Notes: a model not told the origin generated them from the sequence alone. A DNA stretch of 16,468 nt from Mucilaginibacter sp. UBA4741 (GCA_002403905.1 DHIR01000117.1:1-16468), one strand, 5' to 3'; counted from the first letter of the stretch, positions 7,170 to 15,499 are shown. Translations and numbers: made by a program.

Positions 7170-8426
7170 ATGAACTTTAAACCCGCCTTAAACTATTCTG
7201 TTACAGAGCGTTTTTTACGTTATGTAAGTATAGATACGCAATCAGATCCGGAATCAAATTTACAACCATCAACCGAAAAACAAAAAAACCTGGGTAAACT
7301 TTTGGTTAATGAGTTGCAACAAATTGGGGTAAAAGATGCCCATTTAGATGAATTTGGCTATGTTTATGCCACACTACCCACCAATACTATTAAGCAAAAT
7401 GTGCCTGTAATTTGCTTTTGCTCTCACATGGATACCTCGCCAGATTGTAGTGGAAAGGATGTAAAACCCATCATCCATAAAAATTACCGGGGAGATGATA
7501 TTATTTTACCGGATGACCCATCGCAGATATTGCGAATGAGCGAACATCCCGATCTTAAAAATCAATTAGGCAATGATATTATAACAGCCAGCGGTACCAC
7601 TTTATTGGGTGCCGATAATAAAGCCGGTGTGGCTGAAATAATGGATGCTTGTTACCAACTCATCAATCACCCCGAAATTAAACATGGTGACATTAGGATA
7701 TTGTTTACGCCTGATGAAGAAATTGGACGCGGGGTTGATAAGGTTGATATTAAAAAACTGGGTGCCTATGCCGGTTATACTATAGATGGCGAAAGCGCAG
7801 GCAATATGGAAAATGAAACTTTTAGCGCCGATGGCGCTAAGCTGATCATTAATGGGATAAGTTCGCATCCCGGTTTTGCAAAGGACAAAATGGAGAGCGC
7901 TTTAAAAATAGCCTCAATAATTGTAACGATGCTGCCCTATGAGCTATCGCCCGAAAATACCGAAGGTATGGAAGGGTTTATTCACCCGGTTGGCATAAGC
8001 GGCCATGTAGAGCAAGCGACAATTGATTTTATTATTCGTGATTTTGAGGAAGAAAACCTGGTAAGGTATGCTAACGAGCTCAAAAAACTAGCGGCTGAGG
8101 TTTTAGAAGATTTCCCCGGCTCAAGCTACGAGTTACAGATTAAGCAGCAATATCGCAATATGAAACAAATGCTTGATCAACACCCCAAAATTGTTGAATA
8201 TGGCATGGAGGCTATCAAGCGTGCAGGCATGGATGCCAAGCTATGCAGTATACGTGGCGGTACAGACGGCTCAAGGCTATCGTTTATGGGATTGCCCTGC
8301 CCTAATATTTTCGCCGGCGAACACGCGTTTCATGGCAAGCAGGAATGGGTGTCTGTGCAAGACATGCAAAAAGCGGTTGATACCATTTTGCATTTATGTA
8401 TGGTATGGGAAGAGAAAAGTGAGTAA
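7170..8426 (+). CDS. pepT: Peptidase T (tripeptide aminopeptidase, M20 family)
   Basis: A 418-aa cytoplasmic di-zinc aminopeptidase that removes N-terminal residues from tripeptides. The PepT hallmarks are in order: 'RFLRYVSIDTQS' near the N-terminus, zinc ligand H86 and D88 in 'SHMDTSPD', bridging D149 in 'GADNKAG', the acidic pair E183/E184 in 'PDEEIGRG', D206 in 'TIDGE', and the C-terminal His in 'GEHAFHGKQEW'. The length is close to the ~408 aa of E. coli PepT. The ATG at 7170 is chosen; a GTG at 7158 would add four residues and cannot be excluded. The gene is single, divergent from the outer-membrane-protein operon, and followed by a palindromic repeat instead of a classic terminator. 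Confidence 0.95.
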   Translation: MNFKPALNYSVTERFLRYVSIDTQSDPESNLQPSTEKQKNLGKLLVNELQQIGVKDAHLDEFGYVYATLPTNTIKQNVPVICFCSHMDTSPDCSGKDVKPIIHKNYRGDDIILPDDPSQILRMSEHPDLKNQLGNDIITASGTTLLGADNKAGVAEIMDACYQLINHPEIKHGDIRILFTPDEEIGRGVDKVDIKKLGAYAGYTIDGESAGNMENETFSADGAKLIINGISSHPGFAKDKMESALKIASIIVTMLPYELSPENTEGMEGFIHPVGISGHVEQATIDFIIRDFEEENLVRYANELKKLAAEVLEDFPGSSYELQIKQQYRNMKQMLDQHPKIVEYGMEAIKRAGMDAKLCSIRGGTDGSRLSFMGLPCPNIFAGEHAFHGKQEWVSVQDMQKAVDTILHLCMVWEEKSE

Positions 8427-8431
8427 GGAAC

Positions 8432-8513
8432 TGTCATTTCGAACGAAGAGAAATCTATACACCCATCTTCGCAATAGAAAATGGATAGATCTTTCTCTTC
8501 GTTCGAAATGACA
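8432..8513. repeat. Palindromic intergenic repeat at the pepT / anti-sigma junction
   Basis: The left arm (8432-8459) and right arm (8486-8513) pair over about 28 bp. The outer 22 bases (beginning TGTCATTTCGAACGAAGAG) match perfectly; near the loop there is a 2-nt length difference. The loop is about 26 bp. It lies 5 bp after the pepT stop and 13 bp before the stop of the convergent gene, so its RNA hairpin could end transcription both ways. The TGTCATTTCGAA..GA core resembles a palindrome I recall as high-copy in Bacteroidota genomes. Confidence 0.82.
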
Positions 8514-8526
8514 AACGTCTGTAAGA

Positions 8527-10317
8527 TTATTTCAAATTATTGCATTTATTAGCCTCATACCATTTTAACCATTCGCTTTTATTTTGACCGAATATTTTAA
8601 GATCAGCATAACCGATAGCGGTTTTGTCTGTAGGGAAAGATACCTGCACGCGTTTTTTAATGAATTTAAGCGCCCGTAAAAATTTACCACTTCTTGTTGA
8701 TGTGGTGTCGCCTGCCGCGTGCTCAGAAATGTATTGCTCTGCAATGACTATCTTTTTAAAGAACCTTCTTTTAAACCGGGCATTTTCTTTACAGTTATTG
8801 TCTTTGCCGGTGATGATGTATGACGCGCCAGTAGTTTGATCACGACTGCGTTTAACATAGCCACGGATACTTACTTCGGCAAGCCGATTGTCTTCCTGTT
8901 CCAATTTAAGATTCAGCGTTGTCTGGCCGGGTGTGATTTTAACTAACTGGGAAAGCGAGCCTAAAGAAGTAACTCGGAGTGTAGAGTCTATATTGACAGT
9001 AATGCGGTACCTTCCATTAGTATCAGTGTTTGCGAATTTGGTCGCATTCTTGATCAATGCACCCGAGATCGGCACACCGTTTTTGTCCGTTACTTTGCCG
9101 GATATGGTAATTAAGTTCTTTTTTGCTGCCGCGTTGTTTTGAATATTTAACCCTGTAACCTTGCCTTGTAATAATTGCTCAACATGGCCAACTGGATTGT
9201 CCTGAACTTCTTTACCGGTAATAATGTAAGATGCATTATTAGCCTGATCAGGCTTGCGTTTAACATAGCCGCGTATTACAGTTTCTGAGAGGTTTTTGGT
9301 GTCTGCTGTTAAACTAATATTCAGATTTTTTTGTCCCGGGTTTAATTTAACGGTTTGGGTAACGTATCCCTGATAAGTAAATACAAGTGTAGAGCCATCA
9401 TTAACCGTCACCTGGTATCGGCCGCTCGTATCGGCCTGTGTCAAGCCCTTGCCACCAGAGCCAATGGTTGCCGCTGCCATGGGTTCGCCGGTAATAGCGT
9501 CAAGTATTTTACCAGTTATGAGGCTTATACTTGCTGGTTTTGTTTTTGCACCAAAAAACCGATTGGCGCTATTGTTATTCAGGCTATCAGCAGCTAAACC
9601 ACGAATGTTTACAGAGCCACGCAAGCCCGGCGCGCCCGCGTAGTTTTGAATATTTAAACCGGCTACTTTACCCTGTAATAACAGTTCCACATTTGGTATC
9701 GGGTTATTCTGAACTGCCTTACCTTGCAATAGCTTTTCTATATTACCAACAGGGTTATCCTGTACGGTGTTTATAGCTAATGGCGGTAGACCTGCCTTAA
9801 TTGTTGCCGTATCACGTCCTATAAGGTCGTTTACGCCACTAACATTGTACTTTGGTTTTTGTACAGCAAGCAGATCAGGCGATTTTAAATCAGGTTTTTT
9901 AGATGTTTTGTTATTAAGATCCGCCTTTGCAATCGGGTTAATGGGCTGAATAATATTACCAGGTTTTGTTACAACGGTAGTCGGCTTAACAACATTGGCA
10001 TATTGAACTTTATCCGGCGTAGCCGAAAAGAACCAATAGCCAGCGCCAAACATGATTAACAAACAAGCGGCAATTGGTAAAACATGCCATAATAAAGTAC
10101 TCCGTTCGTTTTTAGGAGCTACGCGTTTGGCTAACCTTTCTTTTAAGTCGGCTAAATTTGTTTCCTGGTCTTTGCTGTTGGTTTCATAACCATCGAGTGC
10201 GCCCATTAAAAACGGATCGTCCTGCGCCTCGCGCTCCAACCGGTGCATAACACGGATGTCAAGCTGGCCCTTAAGGTACTTGCCTATCTTTGATATGTTT
10301 GGATCTTTAGCACTCAC
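8527..10317 (-). CDS. Membrane anti-sigma-like protein with SusC-type receptor modules
   Basis: A 596-aa protein encoded directly after an ECF sigma gene. Residues 1-70 are cytoplasmic with a conserved-looking 'GKYLKGQLDIR..HRLEREAQDDPFL' stretch, the usual start of Sphingobacteriaceae anti-sigma-like proteins. One transmembrane helix lies at about 75-98, followed by a low-complexity linker. Then come plug-like copies (185-200; 202-241 with 'LRGSVNIRGL'), a carboxypeptidase-regulatory domain (264-338), 'TVIRGYVKR' (346-354) plus another plug start (363-396), a second regulatory domain (401-473), 'SIRGYVKR' (483-490), and a distinct C-terminal region (506-596). No beta-barrel follows. The GTG start (10315-10317) overlaps the sigma gene by 11 bp, suggesting translational coupling. 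The anti-sigma role is inferred from position and topology. Confidence 0.88.
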   Translation of the reverse strand: MSAKDPNISKIGKYLKGQLDIRVMHRLEREAQDDPFLMGALDGYETNSKDQETNLADLKERLAKRVAPKNERSTLLWHVLPIAACLLIMFGAGYWFFSATPDKVQYANVVKPTTVVTKPGNIIQPINPIAKADLNNKTSKKPDLKSPDLLAVQKPKYNVSGVNDLIGRDTATIKAGLPPLAINTVQDNPVGNIEKLLQGKAVQNNPIPNVELLLQGKVAGLNIQNYAGAPGLRGSVNIRGLAADSLNNNSANRFFGAKTKPASISLITGKILDAITGEPMAAATIGSGGKGLTQADTSGRYQVTVNDGSTLVFTYQGYVTQTVKLNPGQKNLNISLTADTKNLSETVIRGYVKRKPDQANNASYIITGKEVQDNPVGHVEQLLQGKVTGLNIQNNAAAKKNLITISGKVTDKNGVPISGALIKNATKFANTDTNGRYRITVNIDSTLRVTSLGSLSQLVKITPGQTTLNLKLEQEDNRLAEVSIRGYVKRSRDQTTGASYIITGKDNNCKENARFKRRFFKKIVIAEQYISEHAAGDTTSTRSGKFLRALKFIKKRVQVSFPTDKTAIGYADLKIFGQNKSEWLKWYEANKCNNLK

Positions 10318-10876
10318 GGTTCTTTTCCAGGCAAATCTTTAAATTTCGTTTTCCGTTTTGGATATAGCTTTTCACTTCGTTCATGGTATATCCGGTATCA
10401 TCAACTATTTCTTTATAACATTTCTCATCCATATAAAATAATTGGATGCTTATCTTTTGTGCAGCAGGCAGCTTCTGTTTACAACGCTCCAAAGCTGTTA
10501 TATCTTCTTCACGATCATCATCAAGATGCGTGTCATCAACAAATTCCACAAAGTCGGGCAAACTTTCCATCTGTAGCTTTTTGCCCGAGCGTAATTGCAT
10601 GAGGCAAAAATTGCGGCTAAGCACATATAACCAGGGTTTAAATTGTTTAATATCATGCCGGGTAGCTTTTGTTATCAACTCTTCAAAAATTTGCATAACG
10701 GCATCCTTGCTTAGCTCTTCATCGCGCAGATATTTTAAGCAAACCCCATAAACCAGGTGCATATAACTTTCATATAAAGCCGCAAGTGGTGCCAGGTTGC
10801 CCGTTTGCCTATACTCCAGTAATAGCCCTTCATCGGCTGTATTGTTGGGTTTACTCTGGCTTTTTAGAAAGTTCAT
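10307..10876 (-). CDS. ECF-type RNA polymerase sigma factor
   Basis: A 189-aa sigma-70-family protein. Region 2 spans about residues 30-98 ('LAALYESYMHLVYGVCLKYL' followed by 'SKDAVMQIFEEL', and 'FKPWLYVLSRNFCLMQLR' for -10 recognition). Region 4 spans about 125-182 ('LPAAQKISIQLFYMDEKCYKEI' then a helix-turn-helix 'TGYTMNEVKSYIQNGKRNLK'). The region 2-4 linker is acidic ('DDTHLDDDREED'). The ATG at 10874-10876 is preferred over an in-frame TTG four codons upstream. The stop lies inside the start of the next gene, the usual sigma/anti-sigma arrangement. It is divergent from the VWA gene across a symmetric intergenic region, so autoregulation and control of the VWA gene are plausible. Confidence 0.93.
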   Translation of the reverse strand: MNFLKSQSKPNNTADEGLLLEYRQTGNLAPLAALYESYMHLVYGVCLKYLRDEELSKDAVMQIFEELITKATRHDIKQFKPWLYVLSRNFCLMQLRSGKKLQMESLPDFVEFVDDTHLDDDREEDITALERCKQKLPAAQKISIQLFYMDEKCYKEIVDDTGYTMNEVKSYIQNGKRNLKICLEKNREC

Positions 10877-10904
10877 GAAGAGCAACAAAATAATTTTTTT
10901 TTAT

Positions 10905-10957
10905 GATTTATGGAAATCTATAATAGGATGCATCATACAGGGGTAAATCCATAAATC
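10905..10957. promoter_or_regulatory. Nested inverted repeat between sigma and VWA genes
   Basis: GATTTATGGA (10905-10914) and TCCATAAATC (10948-10957) are perfect 10-bp inverted repeats. The palindrome GATGCATC (10927-10934) lies between them with its centre 0.5 bp from the centre of the outer repeat. No TAnnTTTG element is visible on either strand of this 96-bp region. This is what two divergent promoters read by the same alternative sigma, or a symmetric operator, would look like. The proximal repeat ends 15 bp before the VWA ATG and 28 bp before the sigma ATG. Confidence 0.6.
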
Positions 10958-10972
10958 TTAAAAAAAATAATT

Positions 10973-13003
10973 ATGAGAAATTATTTGATCCTGCTGGCGG
11001 CTTTAGTGAGCTTTACCGGCGTTACAGCATCGGCCACAAAAACAGGCGCAATAATTAGTGCCAGCCACAATAAATTAATAACCGTAACGGGCAAAATAAC
11101 GGATGTTACCGGCACTCCGCTAGAGGGGACAAGCGTTGGCTCTGCCGGTAAAAATTTAACGCAAGCAGATGTTAATGGTAAATATAGCGTAGTTGTTAAT
11201 GATGGCGCGACACTGACATTTGTTTCCCTGGGCTTTGTTTCCCAAACAATAAAACTTAAACCCGGACAAAAAACACTTGATGTTATTTTGGCTACTGGTG
11301 ATAGGGCGCTTAATGAGGTGGTAATTCGTGGTTATGTTAAACGCAGCCTCGACCAAACTACCGGCGCATCGTATATCATCACGGGAAAAGAAGTGCAAAA
11401 TAATCCCGTTGCGAATGTTCCGCAATTGTTGCAAGGCAAGGTTGCGGGGCTAAACATTCAAAATAATTTTGGCGCCGCAGGCACGCGCGGCTCTGTAAAC
11501 CTTCGTGGTTTAGCTAATTCCAATTATGATAATGCTTATCAAACGCCGGGCGATGAATCATACAGCCGGATCTCTGAAAATCAGTTCCGTGACCCATCCA
11601 CAACGCCATTATCAACTTTCGCAGTTGATGTTGATGCTGCATCATATGCCAATGTTAGGCGTTTTATTAATAATGGCCAATTGCCGCCCAAAAACGCTGT
11701 AAGGATTGAAGAAATGATAAACTATTTTAAATATGACCTGCCAACACCGACTGATGGAAAGCCGGTTGCCATAAAAGCCGAGTTTTCTGTAGCGCCATGG
11801 AACCCGCAACACCAATTGGTACGCATTGGTTTAAAAGCTAAAGAAGTAAAGTTAGATAAGCTGCCGCCATCAAACCTGGTGTTTTTACTGGATGTATCGG
11901 GCTCCATGGGTGAGCCAAATAAATTGCCCCTTGTTAAAACATCAATGAAAATGCTGGTTGACCAATTAAGACCAATTGACCACGTAGCCATTGTGGTTTA
12001 TGCCGGCGATGCCGGGGTAAGGCTGGAATCGACCCCTGCCACAGAGAAAGAAAAAATTAAAGATGTTATTGACCGGCTATACGCTAGTGGCGGTACCGCT
12101 GGAGGCGCGGGCATTATGACCGCCTACCAGATAGCACGACAAAACTTTATTAAGGGCGGCAATAACCGTATTGTAATGGCTACTGATGGTGATTTTAATG
12201 TGGGCCCGTCAAGCAATAAAGATATGGTGCAGATAATTGAAGATGAACGTGGCAGTAATGTTAGCCTGTCTATACTGGGCTTTGGTATGGGCAATTATAA
12301 AGACAGCAAAATGGAACTAATGGCCGATAAAGGGCATGGCAACTACGCCTATATCGACAACATTACTGAAGCAACAAAATCAATGGTTAACGAGTTTGGC
12401 GGCACACTGTTTACGGTTGCAAAAGATGTAAAAATACAGGTAGAATTTAACCCGGCTAAAGTACAATCATACCGTTTGCTGGGTTATGAGGATCGCCTTA
12501 TGGCAAAAGAGGATTTTAATAACGACCAAAAAATAGCCGGCGACATGGGCGTAGGTCATACCGTTACCGCTTTGTACGAAATTATCCCGGTAGGTGTAAA
12601 AGATAGCTTTACCGCAAGTGTTGACCCATTGAAATATCAAAAACTCGATGAGAAAGCCAACCCCAATAACACATCATCAGAAGTGATGACCATTAAATTT
12701 AGGTACAAAGAACCCGATGGTGATGTGAGCAAAATGGAATCTGTAGTGGTAGCGGATAAGCCACTTGATCTAAAGAAAACATCTGATGATTTTAAGTTTG
12801 CCGCCGCAGTAGCAGAGTATGGATTATTGCTGCGCGATTCGCAGTTTAAGCAAAACGCCAATTTCGAGCAATTAATAAGCATGGCTAAAAAAGCCAAAGG
12901 CAGTGACGATGATGGCTACCGTGCAGAATTTATCCGCCTCGCCGAAAGCACTAAAAATATGATGAAAACAGCAACAGTTACGGCTGTAAACTATCAAAAA
13001 TAA
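10973..13003 (+). CDS. Secreted von Willebrand A / YfbK-like protein with SusC-type N-terminus
   Basis: A 676-aa exported protein. The signal peptide covers about residues 1-21. A carboxypeptidase-regulatory-like domain (about 36-107) is followed by 'LNEVVIRGYVKR' (113-124), like a SusC TonB-box, and a plug start ('NNPVANVPQLLQGKVAG', 'GTRGSVNLRGL', 143-180). A YfbK-type N-domain (about 195-290) leads to the VWA domain (about 300-480) with an intact metal-dependent adhesion site: D307, S309, S311, T375 and D405. The C-terminal ~190 residues fit the DUF3520/YfbK C-domain. VWA/YfbK architectures with such N-termini occur in Bacteroidota; the role is unknown. Divergent from the sigma/anti-sigma pair, whose large member carries near-identical modules. 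Confidence 0.92.
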   Translation: MRNYLILLAALVSFTGVTASATKTGAIISASHNKLITVTGKITDVTGTPLEGTSVGSAGKNLTQADVNGKYSVVVNDGATLTFVSLGFVSQTIKLKPGQKTLDVILATGDRALNEVVIRGYVKRSLDQTTGASYIITGKEVQNNPVANVPQLLQGKVAGLNIQNNFGAAGTRGSVNLRGLANSNYDNAYQTPGDESYSRISENQFRDPSTTPLSTFAVDVDAASYANVRRFINNGQLPPKNAVRIEEMINYFKYDLPTPTDGKPVAIKAEFSVAPWNPQHQLVRIGLKAKEVKLDKLPPSNLVFLLDVSGSMGEPNKLPLVKTSMKMLVDQLRPIDHVAIVVYAGDAGVRLESTPATEKEKIKDVIDRLYASGGTAGGAGIMTAYQIARQNFIKGGNNRIVMATDGDFNVGPSSNKDMVQIIEDERGSNVSLSILGFGMGNYKDSKMELMADKGHGNYAYIDNITEATKSMVNEFGGTLFTVAKDVKIQVEFNPAKVQSYRLLGYEDRLMAKEDFNNDQKIAGDMGVGHTVTALYEIIPVGVKDSFTASVDPLKYQKLDEKANPNNTSSEVMTIKFRYKEPDGDVSKMESVVVADKPLDLKKTSDDFKFAAAVAEYGLLLRDSQFKQNANFEQLISMAKKAKGSDDDGYRAEFIRLAESTKNMMKTATVTAVNYQK

Positions 13004-13046
13004 ATTATTAGCCTACCTGTTTAAAATACTTTATACCTAAACCTTG

Positions 13047-13084
13047 TTAGCCGGTGAGCGAAATATCTCCCGGCTAATTTTATA
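13047..13084 (+). terminator. Intrinsic terminator after the VWA gene
   Basis: TTAGCCGG (13047-13054) pairs with CCGGCTAA (13070-13077); an additional GAG/CTC step inside, with a one-base bulge, extends the stem. A TTTTATATTAT tail follows on the plus strand. No T-run follows on the minus strand, so it mainly ends rightward transcription, in the 81-bp gap between convergent genes. Confidence 0.7.
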
Positions 13085-14314
13085 TTATCCCTGCTCGTCC
13101 AGCATGTGCAGGGTCAGGCGTTCAAATTCGGTAATAAAGTCTGTATAATGTTCGCCGGTGCCAGGGCCGCTAAAGCCGGTATGTATTTTACGTACGTTGC
13201 CTTTTTTATCAATAATAATAGTGGTAGGGAAGCCCAATACCTTTGCCATCATAGGCAGGCTTTTAGCCGGGTCGCCGTTAATTGGCGTATAACCGGTTAT
13301 CAATAGCGGATAAAGTATATTAAATCTGTTTTGTAATTGCTTTACTGTACGTTGCGATTTGGTAAAATCTTTTGTACGCTCATAAGCCAAACCAATTACC
13401 TCAACGCCTTTTGGATGGAATTTTTTATAATAATTAACCAGGTATGCTGTTTCGTCCATACAGTTAGGGCACCATGATCCTAATATTTGTACAATTATAA
13501 CTTTGTTTTTAAAGCGGTTATCGGTTAAAGAAACCTTATGGCCGTTAACATCTTTAAAAGTAAAAGCCAGTTTTTTATAACCTGGTTTAAGTTCGGTAAG
13601 CGAGTAAGCATCAGGCAATTTGGCATTGGCATTTTTTACACCGCTCCAATCATCAACGCTGGTTAAACCCGCGTAAAACTTGCCGTTAACTATTTTGTTT
13701 CCGTTGATGGTAGCGGTAAATAAATAATCATGACCGCCATCAAAACAAGATAGATATAATTTATTACCGCTAACAACTCCTTCCAGGTAACGGTAATCGC
13801 CAGTGGTTGATAAAAATGTACCGGTAAGTTTTGAACCAACCTGTTTAAATTCTCCTACTGTTTGATCTATTTTAGGCACTTTGCCAAAAGGCACGGCCCA
13901 TCTGCCGGTAATATTAAAGGTTGGTTTTTGCGTTGATTTAAATCGCCATGACGTATTTGGTGTGGCCATAAAAGCCATCGACGCAAATTTATCACCCAGG
14001 TTTTTGGTCCAACGGCCAACCAGATTACCGGCAACATGCCTTAACCTAAACTCCGAATCGAACAAAGGCATGCGTATAAAAACAGAGTCGACTTTATATT
14101 TTATATCGGTTACTTTAATGCGTTCGGTGCCGTTAATTACCGCTAATTGCGTTTGACGGCCAATGGTGCTTATCTCAAAATTAAAAGGAATCTCAACGCC
14201 TATAGCTGTTTTGGTAACTCCCCGCCATATCCCGCTTTTAAGTGTGGATTGCGCATAAGTAAATGACAAGGATAAAGCAAGAGCGAGTATAGTTAACAAC
14301 GATCTGATTTTCAT
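13085..14314 (-). CDS. Secreted TlpA-like thiol-disulfide oxidoreductase with N-terminal extension
   Basis: A 409-aa protein with a signal peptide (about 1-21, ending '..TYAQ'). Residues ~22-245 form a beta-rich region with two lipocalin-like stretches ('SGIWRGVTKTAIG..IPFNFEI', 'ITGRWAVPFGK..QTVGEFKQVGSKLTGTF') that I cannot assign further. Residues ~250-400 form the thioredoxin-like TlpA/AhpC-TSA domain with the redox pair C282/C285 in 'GSWCPNCMDE' and the cis-proline P363 in 'GFPTTIIID'. Such envelope proteins reduce or isomerise disulfides outside the cytoplasm. The ATG at 14312-14314 is used; an in-frame TTG eight codons upstream would spoil the signal peptide. It faces the VWA gene and lies 45 bp after the acyl-CoA dehydrogenase gene. 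Confidence 0.9.
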   Translation of the reverse strand: MKIRSLLTILALALSLSFTYAQSTLKSGIWRGVTKTAIGVEIPFNFEISTIGRQTQLAVINGTERIKVTDIKYKVDSVFIRMPLFDSEFRLRHVAGNLVGRWTKNLGDKFASMAFMATPNTSWRFKSTQKPTFNITGRWAVPFGKVPKIDQTVGEFKQVGSKLTGTFLSTTGDYRYLEGVVSGNKLYLSCFDGGHDYLFTATINGNKIVNGKFYAGLTSVDDWSGVKNANAKLPDAYSLTELKPGYKKLAFTFKDVNGHKVSLTDNRFKNKVIIVQILGSWCPNCMDETAYLVNYYKKFHPKGVEVIGLAYERTKDFTKSQRTVKQLQNRFNILYPLLITGYTPINGDPAKSLPMMAKVLGFPTTIIIDKKGNVRKIHTGFSGPGTGEHYTDFITEFERLTLHMLDEQG

Positions 14315-14359
14315 TTGGATAAATATGATGTTTATCAAAATTAAATAAAAATCAGCTGG

Positions 14360-15499
14360 TTATTTCAACACCTCGCGGGATATGACAATTCGTTGAATTT
14401 CTGAAGTGCCCTCATATATCTGGGTTATCTTGGCATCGCGCATTAAGCGTTCAACGTGATACTCTTTTACAAAACCATAACCGCCATGTATTTGTACAGC
14501 CTCTATGGTAGTTTTCATAGCAGTTTGCGATGCATATAGTTTGGCCATTGAGCTGGCCTGCGCGTATGGTAGTCCATTATCTTTTAACCACGCCGCCTTT
14601 AAACATAATAGTCGCGAAGCTTCAATTTCAGTAGCCATATCCGCCAGTTTAAATTGTATGGCTTGCAGGTCGGCCAGGGTTTTACCAAATGCTTTGCGCT
14701 CTTGTGAGTAAGCCAGCGCCAACTCGTACGCGCCCGATGCAATGCCCAATGCCTGCGCAGCAATGCCAATACGGCCGCCTTCCAAAGTGTTCATGGCAAA
14801 CTTAAAACCAAATCCTTCCTCGCCAATGCGGTTTTCTTTGGGTACTTTAACATCAGTAAAATGCAGCGAATGTGTATCAGACCCGCGAATGCCCATTTTA
14901 TTTTCTTTGGCGCCTACGGTAAATCCTTCCATGCCTTTTTCAACTATCAACGCGTTTATACCGCGGTGGCGTTTGCTGGCATCAGTTTGCGCCATTACCA
15001 AATAGATTGATGCGGTGCCGCCATTAGTGATCCAGTTTTTTGTCCCGTTAAGCAGGTAATGATCGCCCATATCAATTGCCGTAGTAGCTTGTGCTGTGGC
15101 ATCGGATCCTGCTTCGGGTTCTGATAAACAGAAAGCGCCAATTACTTCGCCTTTGGCTAATGGTATAAGATACTTTTGTTTTTGTGCTTCGTTGGCATAT
15201 TTCTCCACTCCGTAACAGACCAATGAGTTGTTTACCGATACTACAACCGATGCCGAGGCATCAATTTTTGAAAGCTCTTCCATCACCAACACATAAGATA
15301 TGGCATCCATGCCACTGCCGCCATATTGCGGCGAAACCATCATGCCTAAAAACCCCAACTCGCCCATCATTTTCACTTGTTCGGCGGGGAATTTTTGATG
15401 CTCATCGCGCTCAATTACTCCAGGTTTTAATTCTGTTTGAGCAAAATCGCGCGCTGCCTGGCGTATCATTAATTGTTCTTCGGATAGTTCAAAATACAT
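14360..15499 (-). CDS. Acyl-CoA dehydrogenase (short-/medium-chain type)
   Basis: A 379-aa FAD enzyme that oxidises acyl-CoA to trans-2-enoyl-CoA, normally passing electrons to electron-transfer flavoprotein. Visible features are 'AFCLSEPEAGSDA' (122-134) and 'NWITNGG' (155-161), which contact FAD and substrate, 'ERKAFGKTLADLQAIQFKLADM' split around 267-288, 'QIHGGYGF' (336-343), and the catalytic glutamate E363 in 'IYEGTSEIQR'. That position fits the short-/medium-chain branch (butyryl-CoA dehydrogenase-like), not the long-chain or isovaleryl type. The length is standard. The ATG at 15497-15499 follows a TATATTTG element. No other beta-oxidation gene is adjacent, so chain-length preference is not settled by context. 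Confidence 0.95.
   Translation of the reverse strand: MYFELSEEQLMIRQAARDFAQTELKPGVIERDEHQKFPAEQVKMMGELGFLGMMVSPQYGGSGMDAISYVLVMEELSKIDASASVVVSVNNSLVCYGVEKYANEAQKQKYLIPLAKGEVIGAFCLSEPEAGSDATAQATTAIDMGDHYLLNGTKNWITNGGTASIYLVMAQTDASKRHRGINALIVEKGMEGFTVGAKENKMGIRGSDTHSLHFTDVKVPKENRIGEEGFGFKFAMNTLEGGRIGIAAQALGIASGAYELALAYSQERKAFGKTLADLQAIQFKLADMATEIEASRLLCLKAAWLKDNGLPYAQASSMAKLYASQTAMKTTIEAVQIHGGYGFVKEYHVERLMRDAKITQIYEGTSEIQRIVISREVLK

Noticed and set aside
8173..8511. 112-aa plus-strand ORF running from pepT into the palindromic repeat
   Set aside because: It overlaps the pepT 3' end in another frame and its tail is only translated repeat sequence.
8527..10317. Reading the protein as a truncated TonB-dependent receptor pseudogene
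   Set aside because: The frame is intact over 596 codons, has an N-terminal cytoplasmic part and one transmembrane helix instead of a signal peptide, and is coupled to a sigma gene, so it looks like a functional modular protein.
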